Of a DNA stretch of 64,000 nt, positions 20,819 through 35,000 are shown one piece after another (within the stretch, counting starts at the first letter, position 1; each line of letters starts with the position of its first letter). The translations under genes and the position numbers were made by a program. The notes under the pieces were generated by a model that was not told the DNA's origin, did no database searches, and was given only the letters and a program-made list of their open reading frames with translations. The stretch covers positions 7,771,186 through 7,835,185 of the forward strand of contig CM072522.1 of the NCBI GenBank assembly GCA_036898135.1. Direction: 5' to 3'. Source of the stretch: Oncomelania hupensis. Its lineage: Eukaryota; Mollusca; Gastropoda; Littorinimorpha; Pomatiopsidae.

Positions 20819-23000
20819 TGGAGTTATTCATACTCGATAATATAAGACCAGGCAATGGCAATCATTTGGATGTTGATCAGATGTAGAATAGTAGAGCGCT
20901 GGTTTTAGCCACTTCCTTGAAGTAGCCTATGCTGAGGGCGTTTAATAGAAGAAAACTAAATCCTGTGTTTGTTTGTTTTTAAGGGGGAGAGGTTAAACAG
21001 GGCTATACATAAACTACTCTTGGCTTGTGTCTGACTACTAAATTCCTGAAATTGTATTTTTTAAAACGTAGAGGATGCGGCTTATATACCGACGCGCCCA
21101 ACAATGGCCCGAATGTTAAACGGTAGTGGAGGGGTTTGCGCAGATTCCATACTGTGTGTAGCTGAGACTCGCCCAAGCTGACGTTGGCGCCTTTCCACTC
21201 CCTAGTGGAGATAGAGAGAGGGAGAGGGGTAGAGGGCGAACGTTAAACCTCAGCTAGTGTGTTCCACGCAGTGAACTTCGGCGGCGAGTGCCAGTCTCAG
21301 CTGTGAACTTTAAAGCCTTGGGTTACGTAGTACAGAGGCGACCCTAAACCTTGGCTATTGTCTCAGCTACGCAGTGTGTAAGTGAGAAGGGGAGAGGGCG
21401 TGTGTCTGCGAAGAGTCCGACTTTTCCGGCACCGACAGTAGAAAACTCCTGCTGAAAACGTAGTTTCCACAAACAATCCCAGGGCAGCAACATTTTATTT
21501 AAAGGCACGCAAGAACTGTAGTTACAAAAGCAGTCTGAAAGTTAAAGGGACCCACTGTAACCACGCCCTCTCCACAGCTCTTTGTAACATTTACAGTCAG
21601 TGTTGCTCCACTGACAAAAATAAAGCTTTCCACCAAAATTACACTTTTCCAAAGTATAGTTATATTTGAAATCAATGAATTCCGTAGTTGTTGTGCCTAT
21701 TAATAGCAACAGCCGTTGGCTAGCCAGCCCACACTGTGGAGCTAAAAATAGCAGCTACCAAAGCTGGTAAGAGACAGAACCCGTAAAAACAATTGCTCGT
21801 AAGGTTTTTCGTTTTAGATTGACATAATAGACCCTACTCTCTCCTCCCCCACCCCCACCCCAGACACCAAAGACAGGCTTCAGCTTGGTTGTTCACTCAC
21901 AAATACGGTTCAAAGGTCACACAGCTGTGGTATTCGTTGTACCGTTAATCATAGAAAATCACTCCCTGTCAGAACCTAATGGAAAATGTAAGATTTAGGG
22001 GTTGGTTTTTGAGCAAGGAAAGTCCACTTTATCATTGTTTAATTAATGTAATAGCAATGCCAATTTTAGGGTAAACCCGTTTTGGCCAAAAGTAAACAAA
22101 GCCTTCGAATTGGGGCTTTCTTTTTTTTTTTAAATCGGCCAAGCTGATTCAGGTGATTATACACAGCATGTCAGATTAGTTTTCAACATTGTACATGTAT
22201 CAGTCATTTTGGCTCATGAAGTTTATAAATGCGGTCATATAGCCTGATTGTGTATTTGAAATGGTTTGAATTGGTCCCTGTGTGGAATTTAATGTGTTAT
22301 TGTGAGGTGTTTATGTGGTTTCATGCGGCTGTTTTGCTAGACTGAACAAAGAAGTCAAAATTGTATCTTTTGTATTTTTGTCCACCTGAGCTGGTTATTA
22401 TGTGTGATAATTATGATGCGAATAATTATTGATTGCATGAGTACAGTGTAGGAGAGTTTGTTTGGTTTTTAAAACTTTTTTTAAAAATTAAAGTGAATGC
22501 TTGTTTTAACGGTGTGCTTTATTATTCATCTTCTTGGATTAAGGAATTTTTTTTTGGGGGGGTGGGGTGGGGTGGGGAACTAGCATATCTTGACTTGACT
22601 TGCCAAGGTGAAGAATATAGATCGGCCGCTAAAAGTTTGGCATTTGATAAGACCAGGAGTAGGGTGGGACCCTCCGACTTGTTCCTCCTATCTGGCACCT
22701 CGTGATAGGCGTACTGTACACTGTGCGTGCTGACAAATTGGTTCTATACTTGGCTTGCTGCTAAATGTGGGGTTTCACAATCCCAGATGCTTAGTTAAAG
22801 GCTCACTCCTATCATTTGGTTATTACTGGATAAGCTGAAACTGGGCGTCAGACTATTATAATAGATCTGAAGAAGTTCTAGTAAGGCCTGTATTTAAGAT
22901 GCAGATGCTTACCGTTTGATTTGAGTTCCTCGGCTGAGAATAACAAAAATATTTAAAAAAGTGCATCCAGCGCTTACTCTTTTACGCTTGCAAAATAGGA
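20819..23000. other. No gene recognised (2.2 kb)
   Basis: I found no exon, domain or repeat that I can name. A short GGGGTGGGGTGGGG tract lies at about 22556-22577. A 5' exon of the receptor gene could hide here, but no convincing signal-peptide exon with a phase-1 donor was seen. Confidence 0.4.
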
Positions 23001-23228
<228 letters not shown>

Positions 23229-23662
23229 ACTCCCCGTGGGAGTTCCGGGGTTTTTTGTATAAATAGTATCACCTCTTTCTAGAAATTTAGTGCTTTAAAT
23301 TCCCCTCCGTCGCTGTCTTTCTCATTCCTACTTCTATCTTCTTCGCTAGACCAGTCACCTACCCTTTTTCTTGAAAACTGTTCAGGGACAAAACTCCTCA
23401 TTTGTGTGTGAGGTATGTTGGATCAGTTTGGGAATATTGGACGCTTTCTGCCAAATGGTCACTAGGGCTTCCTATGATATTATTATTTAACAATGTAGGC
23501 ATTTTATATGTGTCTGTGTTTTGTTGATATTTTATAATGATGTTTGTATTCTATTTTGTTTTTGTAAACGGAAGTTCGAAAAATTAGAGTACAGCCTCAG
23601 CGTCCCCTGCGTGGGATGTCTTTATTGTACAGTGATCGGCTGGTGGAGTGTCTTCAGTGTTT
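23229..23662 (+). repeat. R600 repeat, copy A
   Basis: Begins CTCCCCGTGGGAG and GTATAAATAGTATC, then the family blocks AAATTTAGTGCTTTAAATT, CTTCGCTAGACCAGTCACCTA, GGGACAAAACTCCTCATTTGTGTGTGAGG, AATGTAGGCATTTTATA, CAGCCTCAGCGTCCCCTGCG and TGGTGGAGTG. It is 3'-truncated at about 23662 relative to the other copies. Confidence 0.85.
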
Positions 23663-23774
23663 GTCCAAGAGGTTTTCGTTACCGCCAGTTTGTTGGCTGA
23701 ATACGCATTTAAACTCGTCACACTGTTTGTCACATTATACTAGTGAGGCACACAACTCGCGCGTGCGCGCGAAC

Positions 23775-23808
23775 ATACACACACACACTACACACACACA
23801 CACACACA

Positions 23809-23850
<42 letters not shown>

Positions 23851-24035
23851 TACAAACACGCACACACTACACTACACACAAGCATACACACACAAACACA
23901 CACACACAAACACTACACACACAAACTACACACACACACGCCAACATTAACTACACACACGTATACACACACTCACCACAGACACTCACTACACACACAC
24001 ACGCACATACACGCACACATACACATTACACACTT
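23775..24035. repeat. (CA)n-rich array
   Basis: Imperfect ACAC repeats with CACTACA variants. His/Thr-rich open frames here are artefacts. Confidence 0.95.
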
Positions 24036-24174
24036 CCTGTGCTCTGTGCATGGAGGTGGGAACCCCGCAGAGCTGTTTTATCTTATAAAGATGATAGGCT
24101 TGTTGTACGCTTGACAAACTGCCTCTGTGGGATAGCGAAAATCATTTACACATAGGACAAACTGGGGGAGGGGA

Positions 24175-24700
24175 AGGGGGAGGAAGAGAGAGAGAGAGAG
24201 CACATTTATTTAAAAATGGTAAGAGAGAGTATACTCAGTGGGACTTGTAACACTGTTGTAAGATTGTAAGAGGGAGAGAGAGAAAGAGGGTGGGAAGAAG
24301 AGCCAGAGATGGAGGGAGACAGGGAGAGAGAGAAAGATGGAGGGAGAGAGAAAGAAGGAGAGAGGGGGGAGAGAGTAAGCAGGAGGGAGAAAAAGAAAGA
24401 GGGAGAGAGAAAGAAGGAGAGATAGAAAGGAAGATAGAGATAAAGATGGAGGGGGAAAGAGAGAGAGAGGGGGTGGTGGTGGTTGTAAGCTTAAGGAGAG
24501 AATGGATTCAAAAAGAGCGGAGGGAGAGGGAGAGAGAGAGAAGCAACAATAATATATTTTTAATGTTTACTAGAGAGAGGTAGGATGAGTGGGGGGAGGG
24601 GGGAGGAGGGAGGGGAGAAGGGGATAGCAAGAAAAAGAAAAGAGGAAGAGGACGCAGAAGAGCAACAGCAACAACAAGAAGAAGAAAGAGCATAAGAACA
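24175..24700. repeat. (GA)n purine-rich tract
   Basis: About 500 bp that is nearly all purine on the plus strand, with GAGA, GGGAGAGAGA and AAGAAGA units. Such a strand-asymmetric tract can form triplex DNA; this is inference. Confidence 0.85.
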
Positions 24701-25440
24701 AGAAGAAGACCGTGGATAGAAAAGAGTCGAGACTCCAAATGAACCGGTTTCCAGAATTTAAACTTTAACGGCCTGTCGGTCATAACATACACCGCTGCCT
24801 ACGCTTGTCCCATTAGCCTATTTCTCTTATCATTTATTTTCAGATTTGCTCAAATGTGTTTAGTCTTCACCTTCCGTACTCTTGTTGTTTTCTGAAGAGG
24901 AAGCTTTTTTGTTCACAATTTAATTTGTTTGTTTTTTTAAGCGATGATTATCGTTAACATATATATACTACTCAAAATAATTGAAGGGCCACTCTCATAT
25001 GTCATTTAGTTTAATTATTTTTTGCTGCCATCAATAATATCGCTTATATTGCTTATTTCAAAACTTATCCTGTACAGTAACATCCAAGACAATCTTATTC
25101 CGACAAGTAATCACATGTGTGAGTTTTGAACTTTCTGCACTGAGTTGAAAAACAAACCCAATTTTTACAACAAAAAAAATGACCCTAATTTACTGTTGTC
25201 TTGCTAATAAAGCAAAATTTTCAACATTAAAAAGTGATTTGCACGCGAAAGGCTTGCATTTTCTGAGTTCAGTTCAACAATCGGCGTTTTTTTTCTGGGT
25301 ATAAATGGCAGCGCTTTTGCTGCTTTTCTAACCATGCCCCCTGATTTAAAGATAGACCCATATGTCCAAGTGGCCCTTGTATTATTTTGAGTAGTATATT
25401 TAAGTTCGATCATGGTCCCAGTTCTTTGCCGGTATTAATT
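24701..25440. other. No gene recognised
   Basis: AT-rich non-coding sequence. A short direct match, CTACTCAAAATAATTGAAGGGCCAC near 24967 and its reverse GGCCCTTGTATTATTTTGAGTAG near 25371, marks the ends of a ~430 bp inverted-terminal unit that may be a small MITE. Confidence 0.4.
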
Positions 25441-25446
25441 TAGTGT

Positions 25447-25728
25447 AATTGGCCCAGTTGATTAGGGCGCTGGTTTAATAATAAATTAAAATAATACGAT
25501 GACTTGTAACGCGCACATATCTCACCGCAAGGCGACTCAAGGCGCTGGTCCATACAGGATCTAACTCGAGCCGCCCGAGGCGCCCACCTGCAACCTTTGG
25601 GCGCATAGTCTGACGCCCAGACGACTGAGCACAATCCTAGGCGACCGGGGATGAGGGAGAAGACAAAACTATACACGGTTTGCTAGGCCCAAGGTCGCGG
25701 GTTCCTACCCCTCATGGTCCAAAGAATT
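25447..25728 (+). repeat. tRNA-like SINE split by a second SINE
   Basis: GGCCCAGTTGATTAGGGCGCTGGTTTA (25450-25476) and GGTCGCGGGTTCCTACCCC (25692-25710) are the two halves of one tRNA-like unit. Between them lies a different repeat containing TACAGGATCTAACTCGAG and CTGAGCACAATCCTAGG, which recurs at about 60520-60605. The second SINE therefore inserted into the first. Confidence 0.6.
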
Positions 25729-25784
25729 ATTTTGACTTAGGTATAATATCACTATAACATTTGACTTAAGTGTAACATTTCTCA

Positions 25785-25839
25785 TGTCTGTCTGTCTGTC
25801 TGTCTGTCTCTCACAAACACGCTCTCTTTCCCTCTTATT

Positions 25840-25885
<46 letters not shown>

Positions 25886-26105
25886 TTAACACAGACACAA
25901 AGTGTACGTACATACACACACACACACACTCTCTCTCTTTCTCTCTCTCACACACGCGCACACCACGAAATGTACACATGCTCTATATGTCTGTTTCTCT
26001 CTCTTTCTCTCTCTTTCTCTCTCTCTCTCACTCTCTCTCTCTCTCTCCCTCTCCCTCCCCCTCCCTCTCTTTCTCTCTATTTCCCTCTCCGTCTACCTCC
26101 CTCTG
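25785..26105. repeat. CT-rich and CA compound microsatellites
   Basis: TCTG, CT, AC and CTTT arrays, interrupted. No coding signal. Confidence 0.9.
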
Positions 26106-26269
26106 ACTGTGAAAATGTGTGATCCCAGTTGTAAGCAGTGATACACCTTTTTCTTATCCCACAGCGCTATTTCTGTCTAGAAGTTCAAGTGTCAGTCACA
26201 CACACAAAGTTGCTCCGTCTAACGTTAACGGGGCCAGCCACAGCCTTTCACACACCATCCTTATCAGCT

Positions 26270-26372
26270 GATAGCGTCTAAGCTGGCTAGGCTCAACGGA
26301 TCAGTCACTGCAATGCTCACCTGGTGCACAGGAGGACAGGGGTTCAGTTCTCGGTAGGGTTGGGGACATTTT
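26270..26372 (+). repeat. tRNA-like SINE, copy 1
   Basis: GGATCAGTCACTGCAATGCTC and GACAGGGGTTCAGTTCTCGG resemble A and B boxes, ending in GGGGACA and a T-run. Copies 2 and 3 lie at 27108-27320. Confidence 0.6.
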
Positions 26373-27107
26373 TTTTTGCCGACAAGAAATCCGCTGATAG
26401 CATCTCAGGGATCAGTTTACAAGCGCGCCCTGCGCCATTGACGCATAAAAATTAAAAATGACCCATCTACAATTCTTGCCAGGGGCCGAATGGCGCTTCA
26501 ATTTTTGGTACCAGTGCGCCATTACAATAACAGTGCACTGTATTGGAGGCGACAAACGTGCTTTTGCTAAGGCAAGTTCAGCGATTGGCTATGAGGGCCC
26601 GGATGTTGATCTTTCAGCCAATAAGAAGTGTTGTACGATTCTTCCAAATCAGAATTTGCTATCGTCTGCGCGTATGTTGTTTCCGTGCAAGGAGGACTTT
26701 GTGTTTTTCTTTGTGCCGCTTTGAAAATGCCCCCCACCCCCCTCCCAAAAAACCCACAAAAAAAAACACGAAAAAAAACAACAACTAAACTTGAGGTAGG
26801 ACAGTCTGACTGTCGTTTGCTGCTGTTAAACTACAGTCTACCGCCGCTAATCCTACGCAAGATGATTGTGTGAGCCCCGAGTCAAGTCAAAATAGGCTAC
26901 TGATCCCTGTTCTGGTTAGTGTTTTGTTGGTAAACATGCTTCACAACACATGCACACTCACAATAATCTATTTTGTTTTAATTTCTGTAATAATATCTCC
27001 AGGTTATCTTTTACATGTACGTAAATTACTGCTGAAATCGTGGCCCATTGAAATTTGATCTGAGGGGCCCAATGGCCCATAGCTTTTTTGTGTCAGGCTG
27101 AACCCTG

Positions 27108-27320
27108 GCATCTAAGCAGGCTAGGTTGAGTAGATCAGTCACTGCAATGCTCGTCTGGTGCACAAGAGGGCAGGGGTTCAATTCTCGGTATGGATGGGGA
27201 GATTTTAAAAAAAAATCTTACATATAACAGCTGTGCGCTGAGCGGATCAGCCACTGCAATGCTCGCTTGGTTTACAGAGGAGGGGTTGGATGCTCGGTAG
27301 TGATGGGGAGATTTCCACCA
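27108..27320 (+). repeat. tRNA-like SINE, copies 2 and 3 in tandem
   Basis: Two successive copies of the 26270 unit. The first has GATCAGTCACTGCAATGCTCG and GGGGTTCAATTCTCGG, ending GGGGAGATTTT plus poly-A; the second has GATCAGCCACTGCAATGCTCG and ends GGGGAGATTTCC. They are degraded relative to each other. Confidence 0.6.
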
Positions 27321-29171
27321 TATCCCACAGACATTGACTTTTGCATTGCACTTTGACAATGAATTCGATAGATTAATAGCAGCATGGTTATCAAGGAAGG
27401 TTGTTTTATGTTTTTGTGTGACAGTTGAGTTTACTTTGGGAAGTTAATGCATTGTTGACACACTAAAAGATGATATTAATGGGTAATCGTTGCTCAGATA
27501 GGCGGCTAAGCTTTGAACATCAGGCATTTCTTCTTGTCATTTAAGCAGACAACTGTTCCTGCTCTGTGCACCTTGGTGCTATTAATAGGCACATTAACAC
27601 ATGAATTTATCGATTTAAATATGTATGAAACCCGTACTTTTAAAAAAAAAAATTCGGGGGGAGGGGGGGTGGGGGGGGGCTTAGTTTTATGTATTTCTTT
27701 TCGGTGGGGCGACACTCGCTGTGAGTTTCAAAAAGGATCTGTGACGTTGCAATACCTGATCTTATGGCCCTTGGCACGTCTCAATATTATCTGCAATGAC
27801 TTAATATAATACAGGGTTCTTCACTTGCCCCCAAACCTCCCCCATCCCCACCCCTCCACCCTACCCCTGTGTCACCTCAGCGGCACATTACAGAACCTAT
27901 TTCAGCCTCAGCCAGCGTTGATGAGGCCCACCCTGTGACCACGCCCGAGCTAGTCAGTGGCTTCCCTTTTGTGTATGGGTGTGCGTTGCTTTGTAATGAG
28001 GACTAGGAGAGACAAGGATCAAGCTGACAGTTGAAGGATACCATGTGGCTATAATGTTCAACAAATCTGCACTTTGTGTAACCGAGGGAGGGGTAGGCCT
28101 CATCATAATCTGCTGAGACTGAAAACAGAGCATAGGGAGAGCAGACCAGGGCTGAGAGGCTCAGCAACAGTTACTGTGTGCGTTGATGTTCTCCATCCTC
28201 TGACAGCAAGTTCAAACTCTCGCAGCTGATTAGTGGTAGTGATAACAGTGTACCGTCCCTGTTCAACTCAGATAGGTTTAATATTAGTATACATAGCCAA
28301 AGCTATTATGGATAGTTAACATCAGTAAACTGTAGACAACGCCTGATATATAGTTAGGGACGCATGCATTATTTTAAATGGAAAACACACACACACACAA
28401 ACATAACATCAGTTAATTCTAAAAATTGTTTGGAGATATGATTATAATTTATTTATTTAGGAAATCATTCTTAAATAGCACTTTTCCTGCTTAAGAGCAA
28501 CTCAATGTGGACCTGGGTGATAAATAACAAAAATCCAAAAGGCGCTGGATCTAACTCAAGCCACCATTGAGGTGCATGCTTGTTGCCCGAGTTGCATCAT
28601 TCAGGTCATTGTGTTCAGATATGTTGAGCTCTGACACACACACACAAACCGGTTTTATTTTGTTCATAAGACACTTGCTTTATTTTATTGAACTGTTTAT
28701 CCTCTGTTGTTGTTTTTAATGTTATAATTATAATTAACTAACATTTTTTAAAATGTAAGATTCATCCGCACATTTAAGTCATTTTTTCTCCCTCATCTTT
28801 CAGAAGTAATCTCCTTTGTTACTGTCAAGTCGATGATATTTATTCCACAAAACTAGGGAAAATTTTACAGCATTAATGAAACATGGCAATGCGTAATTAA
28901 ATCTCTTGCAATTCAAGGACAAGCAAATTGCAGTCAGCTTATGTCTTGAGGTTAAGCTGTAAATATTACAAATTTGGAAGGGACCCTGTTTGTATGAGGA
29001 GTGAAAATAACAAAGTGACGAGTCACCGGCAAGTTCCAACACCCAACATTGCAGATGAGCTGATCTGAATACAAGCCTTATTTAATTATTTACATTATTA
29101 TTAAAATAAAATAACCTGAAGCAGATTTAAATTAACAATTTTAATTTGGGGGTTTGGTTGTTGTGTTACAG
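27321..29171. other. No gene recognised; upstream of first visible exon
   Basis: Mostly unique-looking sequence. A poly-A/poly-G junction lies at 27641-27680 and a SINE-like piece, GCGCTGGATCTAACTCAAGCC, at 28540-28560. The last bases form the splice acceptor of the first visible receptor exon. Confidence 0.4.
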
Positions 29172-29346
29172 GTGTACTAGGGAGTGTGCCCTATTTTACG
29201 GATTTTCACTTTCGTCAAGAGCCTCAGTCTTTGGTGGCCAAGAGAGGGGAACTTGCTTTGCTCAACTGCTCCGCCACGCAAGGACAGCAGACAGCCAGAA
29301 TACAGTGGATGAAAGATGGAGGATATATTCAGGATATACCTAGAAG
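29172..29346 (+). CDS. Exon 1: Ig1, first half
   Basis: Acceptor TTACAG, donor AAG/GTTGGT. It enters in phase 1, so a coding exon lies upstream. It reads [14 protein letters not shown] then LLNCSATQG (first Ig cysteine) and IQWMKDGG (Ig tryptophan). NCS is a possible N-glycosylation site. Confidence 0.92.
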
Positions 29347-31954
29347 GTTGGTTGGCAGAATTAAAATATAAATAAATGGAGAATTGATGTTTAGTCTTGG
29401 TTGCTGTATTCACTCCCTCTCCTTTCTCTTCATTCTCCTCCTTTGCCCCCCTTCTCCCAAACACCCTTTCTCTTCCCCACCCTGATCCCCTACACACACC
29501 TCCCAACCCAACCCTTTCAAACCTTCACATTTTGTCCATACCTCAGCCTTCCCTCCAAATGGACCTCTCTTCATCTTCTTCTAATCCATGAATGTTGTGG
29601 GGAGTCACAAAATGTGAATGCTTTTTGTATGGAATTCCATTTGTAAAATAGTGTTATTTTCACCACTTTCAGATAAATCATCTTTTTTTTAGAAGCATAT
29701 TTTCTAAATAATCATTTGTTTACAAACAATGTAAGATTTCTCTAAATAATATATTTTCTCCATAAATAACTTATTATTTACCTAAACAATATATAAATTA
29801 GGATATAAGGTAAATAAGGCATTGTTGCTAAATAAGGAATTATTTACCTTTCTAATGCATTATTTAGCAGATTGTGTTATATAATGTATTATTTATAATT
29901 GTTTCTAAATAATGATTTGTTTACTGGTTTAATGCATTATTTAGTGGAATTTGTATTATTTACAAATAATAATATAAGTAATGCATTATTTACATAAACA
30001 ATTCATTTTTTAGGGACTGCAATTTTTGTTATTTAGGGGATTCCCAGGTACATGTCGTATTACTTTGAGGTTATGTGGTAGAGAAAAAGAAATTTTTAAA
30101 ATCATGATTTTACGATGTTTTGCGATTTAAAATGAGGCAACTGCTTTATTTTGCTCAATTTTTTATTTATTCACAACAATATTATATACAAAACTGCAAC
30201 GGTAACGGCTCCGGAAAAGAGTGATCCATCATTATTTCTGCATTGGCGTCATTGCCTTCAGTGTAATTCCGCCATATTTCTTGTCAGTCCAATCTGCAAA
30301 GCCCTGGTAGTTTTGAATAAGCTGAAACTTTCCGTTTGAAATAAAGCATAATTCAACTCAAAAGAATCATTCCTGCTCTGTTCTGTCAATCTGCTGTACT
30401 GTCTTCTTCTTCGCTGGACCAGTCGCCTATCTTTGTTCTCAGAAGCTCTACCGGGACAAAACTCTTCATTTGTGTGTGGGGTCTGTTGGATCCGCTTGGG
30501 AATATTGGATGCTTTCTGCCGGGTGGTCACTGGGGCTTCCTATGATGTTGTTGTTTAGCAATGTAGGCATTTCGTATCTATGTGTTTTGTTAATATTTTA
30601 TAATGATGTTTGTATTCTGTTTTGTTTTTGTAAACGGGGGTTCGATAAATTCAGAGTGTATAGCCTCAGCGTCCCCTGCGTGGGATGTCTTTATTGTAAA
30701 GTGACCAGCTGGTGGAGTGCCTTCAGTGTTACCAATGGGGTTGTTTTGGAAGATCTTTTATGCGGATCAGGGGCGAGTCCTCTTTCAGCGAAGTTGTGGT
30801 CTTGATTTTATGGTCCTGATTCGGCTCTTTGCAGTCCACTGGACCCTGTAAGCAATGAATAACTAACTAACTAACTCAAAAGAACAAATGGAAACACAGT
30901 CTCAGCACAGTGTTTGGACAAATACATACAAAAAGAAAGCTTTTTTTCCCCTTCCTATGGAGATACTCAAAAATTGAACACTCCCATGCAGAACTGACCT
31001 TGACCTTTCATTTGTGTTCGGGAGCAAAGCCGTGAGGGTTGCTGAGGACAGAGAAAGATGGAGTACACTGGTTAAACGATCATCTGTGGTGCCCCAACGG
31101 CTTTCGAGTTACGGGATAAGATAGGATGCAACAACATTGGGTTATTTGATCAGACATGCATGAGAGGTCCTATGAGGGTCAAGGTCATTCTAAGGTCAAG
31201 GTCACTAAAGGTCAAGGTCATCCCAAGGTCACTTTTTTTTTTTTTGGGGGGGCATAATGCAACTTTTGCTGTATTTTATTTGATGGTATATGAGTATTTG
31301 GAGCTGGAGGTCAGTGTCACCTCAAGGTCAAGAGCATAGGAAGATCAAATTCGGTATTACTTTGCATTTCAATGCCACCGTTTCATTTTGTTTTTTCTGA
31401 GCACTCGTTTTCATGTTAATATTGCCAGGTTCATAAGGAGCATGTGAGTCATATGGGCTTCTGCCCTTCTAGTTTCATTAGGATTGTGCTCATCAGTGTA
31501 CACCAAACTGGCTTTGTTGATTATTTAGTTTTATTTAGAACTTGATTTGTTCATTCTGGATCTTGCATTCTCTTTAGAGGGGAGATCTATCGTGCAACTT
31601 CGTAAAAATTGGAAATCAGGTTATGGAAAATATGTGTCTTCAGTAAAGGTTTGCTTGTCAGTACAGAAAACTGTTGTTGTTGTTTGTTTTTTTAAATTTA
31701 TTTTTGTTTTTTAAAATTTTTTTGTTGCTAGTTTTGTTTTATTTCAGGTACATGTTGGAAAATGGGTCGCTCATTTTCAACCCGGTTGTGGATGACAGGA
31801 GCGGGGACTCGGACGATGGAAGGTATCAGTGCCTTGCCACGGTGGAAGGTCTGGGCACCATCATCAGTAGACAGGCTACACTCAACGTAACATGTAAGTC
31901 ATAATACATTGAGAGTTAGGTGGGTAATACGTGGATAGGTTGATATTTATGCAA

Positions 31955-32013
<59 letters not shown>

Positions 32014-35000
32014 TCATATTTATAAGGCGCCTACCCTTGGGACCTAGGCTCACTGGAATGGTGGGAATGAGGATGAAACTTGCACAAAACAAACATAAAT
32101 TTTACACTCACACACACATATAAACTAACACCAGGTATTTGTGCTGATTACTGGTAGTACTGCGGAAAGATGTACGTTTTGAAGTTGGACATCAAAGATG
32201 TGAGAGGTGAACAATGCCTGATGTGAAAAGGAGAGAGAGGAAGTGGACACTTAGCCTCACACCATCTTTAATGACCCACTTGCCCCTAATAATTAGCGCT
32301 TTTTGAATACCTCACCCTCACTCCCACTTTCACTCTCTCCCTTACTCTATTTCTTTTACAGTATATGCTATTTTAAAGCGGCTTAAATCCTGTTTTGAAT
32401 TAAACCCTCGTTCTTAAATATAGTCTATTTTTACCAATTACTCATTCCTACCCATTCAACCCGCAATCGTTTACTTAAATACAAGCATTTCAATACTTAA
32501 GTGTTGTATTATCAGTTATGTAGATACAGACGCTTTCAAACATATCTTGGCAAGAGTCCAGTCATTAGTATTGTATCGCCAGCTTAGCCTGCATAGTTAT
32601 GCATGAAGTTGTAATAAACACCTCAAGCTACCCTCTCAAAGGGGTCAGGTAACACAGTTGGTAGAGCGGCTTACTACTAAATGTTCCTGGTTCGAATTCT
32701 GGATTGACCAAATTTTTCCCCTGGTTCTCTGGTGTCAGAATAATGTGACTAGTACGCTCCGATGTGGTGTGACTATAATCTACAATTATTAAACTACCTC
32801 CATCCCCATCCCCACTCCTCATCACCCCCACCCACCCCCACCCACCCCCACCCACCCCCACCCTCTTTACCACCTTCACACACCCTCACCCCCACCTCCA
32901 CCCTTCCTCACTTTCCCCCATCCTCTCTACCTCCTCCCACTCCCCTATGAAGTAGGTTATTATATCAAGCTCCCAAAATGGGGCACGCTTCGAAATATGT
33001 GGTACACTTCGAAATATGTGGCACGCTTTCCAAAACGGGGCATGTTCACAAATTCGGGGCAAATGTTGTCTTGCCTGTGGGTTGCTGTAATTTATGATTG
33101 TCGAGCTGATGAGATTATTATGTCAGATGATGTCAAAGCAAGTATCATTCTATGTCTCCCCACCGCAACCCATTTTCCCCCTTTTTGAAACTTAGTCATG
33201 TTGTCCACAAAACTTGACAATGGCGGACAATCCACAAGTTGATGATCGGGGTTCAAGAGTTTATGTATTATTTTAAAATTTATTATTTATTCATTTGTTG
33301 CAGCTTTATCGAGGCAGTTTGACACGCTGCCTCAGAACTTGACACTTCATCTGAATGATACTGCCATGTTTGAGTGTGAACTGCACGGCGAACCGTCCCC
33401 TGATGTGCGGTGGTTCAGAGACAATGTCCCCGTCACACTGGGGCCAAGGACTGTCATTTATCCCACAGGTAAGCCATTCTCTGCAATTTAATTAACAACG
33501 CTTTGGAAACCGGCAAGGGATGCTTGTTGTCATGTTAGGATTATTTATATAAATGGAATGATAGAATCTGAGTCAAGATAGTACCTACTCAAGACGATAT
33601 GCTGTTGTTTGAACTGATCTGTATTTAGGGGGAAAAAAGCACTAGTTGTACATCAAAATATGATTGTTTTTGACTGGCATGCATAACAATGTGAGTCTGT
33701 GTACTCACACACACCTTCCCCCCCCCCTCCCCCAAAAGGAAAAACACAAGGTTTTTGCAAATCTATGTGAAATAAGTCCTAAATAGTCCCGAAATGACAT
33801 TAAAATAAAATAAAAAATTCCCTCCGTTTGTCCGCCGTCCGCTGTCTGGTGCAAAACTTGCAAGTGGATTAATATCTTAGAACCTATTTCAACAATATCA
33901 TAACCAAACTTGGTAAGATAATGTATATTTATGACACTTCATAAATGATCAGTGAATGAATGACTTTACTTCAAGGTCACAGGGTCCACAAATGTTAGTT
34001 TAAAAAAAAAAAGACAAATTTTCACACAATTTCAATTTTTTTTAACAGTTATTAATATTGAACTTATGGTTCTTTGATGCATGATAAATATCAATGAGAC
34101 ATACATCCTGTGCAAATTTGGTCAACCTCACTCCAAAGTCAAGGTGAAGAGCATAGAAAGATCAAAGTCGGTGTTACTTTACATTTTAATTCCACTGTTT
34201 CATTTAGGTGTTTTTCTTTTCAGGGCACTAATTTTCTTGTTAAATATTGCAAGTTCCATAAGGAGCACAGGAGTCGTATGGGCTGTACCCTTCTAATTTT
34301 CAAAATGAATCTAATGAAAGCCCACTCATTTTCTTTTTGTGATGTTATCTGTTTGTGGAAGTGTGTCAATTCAATATTTCTACCCGATAATTTATTTTAA
34401 TTTCTGTTCACCTACATGTATTCTATGACCATACAATCTTTCTCAGGCATGGACACACAAACATAGAAGCAGATCTAAGTAAAAACCTTAAGTTGCACTG
34501 CAACAGTAATACTACACAAATTGTGTTGCAGCATGAGAAAACCAGGCTAAAGTGTCAAAATATGAAAAATTACTTATTTATTTAGTAACAAAGTACTAAA
34601 AATAATCTTCAAAATGCAAAAAAACAAATTGTTTTATCTTTATTGGTTGATGTTTTATGATTTTTTTTTAAATATTTTATTTTCTCGGGGGCTAATTTCC
34701 AGCAATTGCCTTCAAAGTTTTAAATTGTAAAATGATCATTACTTCACAACCAGAATTTTCCCATGCATGTATTTGGTATCAAAACAATCAGGAAGATGGC
34801 AGCAATATGGCAGTGAGTTGAGATAAGATGAGAAAATTCACATTATACACCATCCACACAATACTGAACATAAAAAAATTAAAACAGTACTCACAATTTT
34901 ATTCTGTACCCATCTATAATGCATAGTGTTTTTAAACATATTAGAAATAAAACAAGTGTTTAGCAAGTCTATAATAACTCAAACACATAATAATATATCA

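Noticed and set aside
23743..24114. His/Thr-rich protein
   Set aside because: Product of a CA microsatellite.
30470..30805. R600 frame as a host gene
   Set aside because: It recurs in every copy of a dispersed repeat, with stops at different places; kept only as a question about the repeat family.
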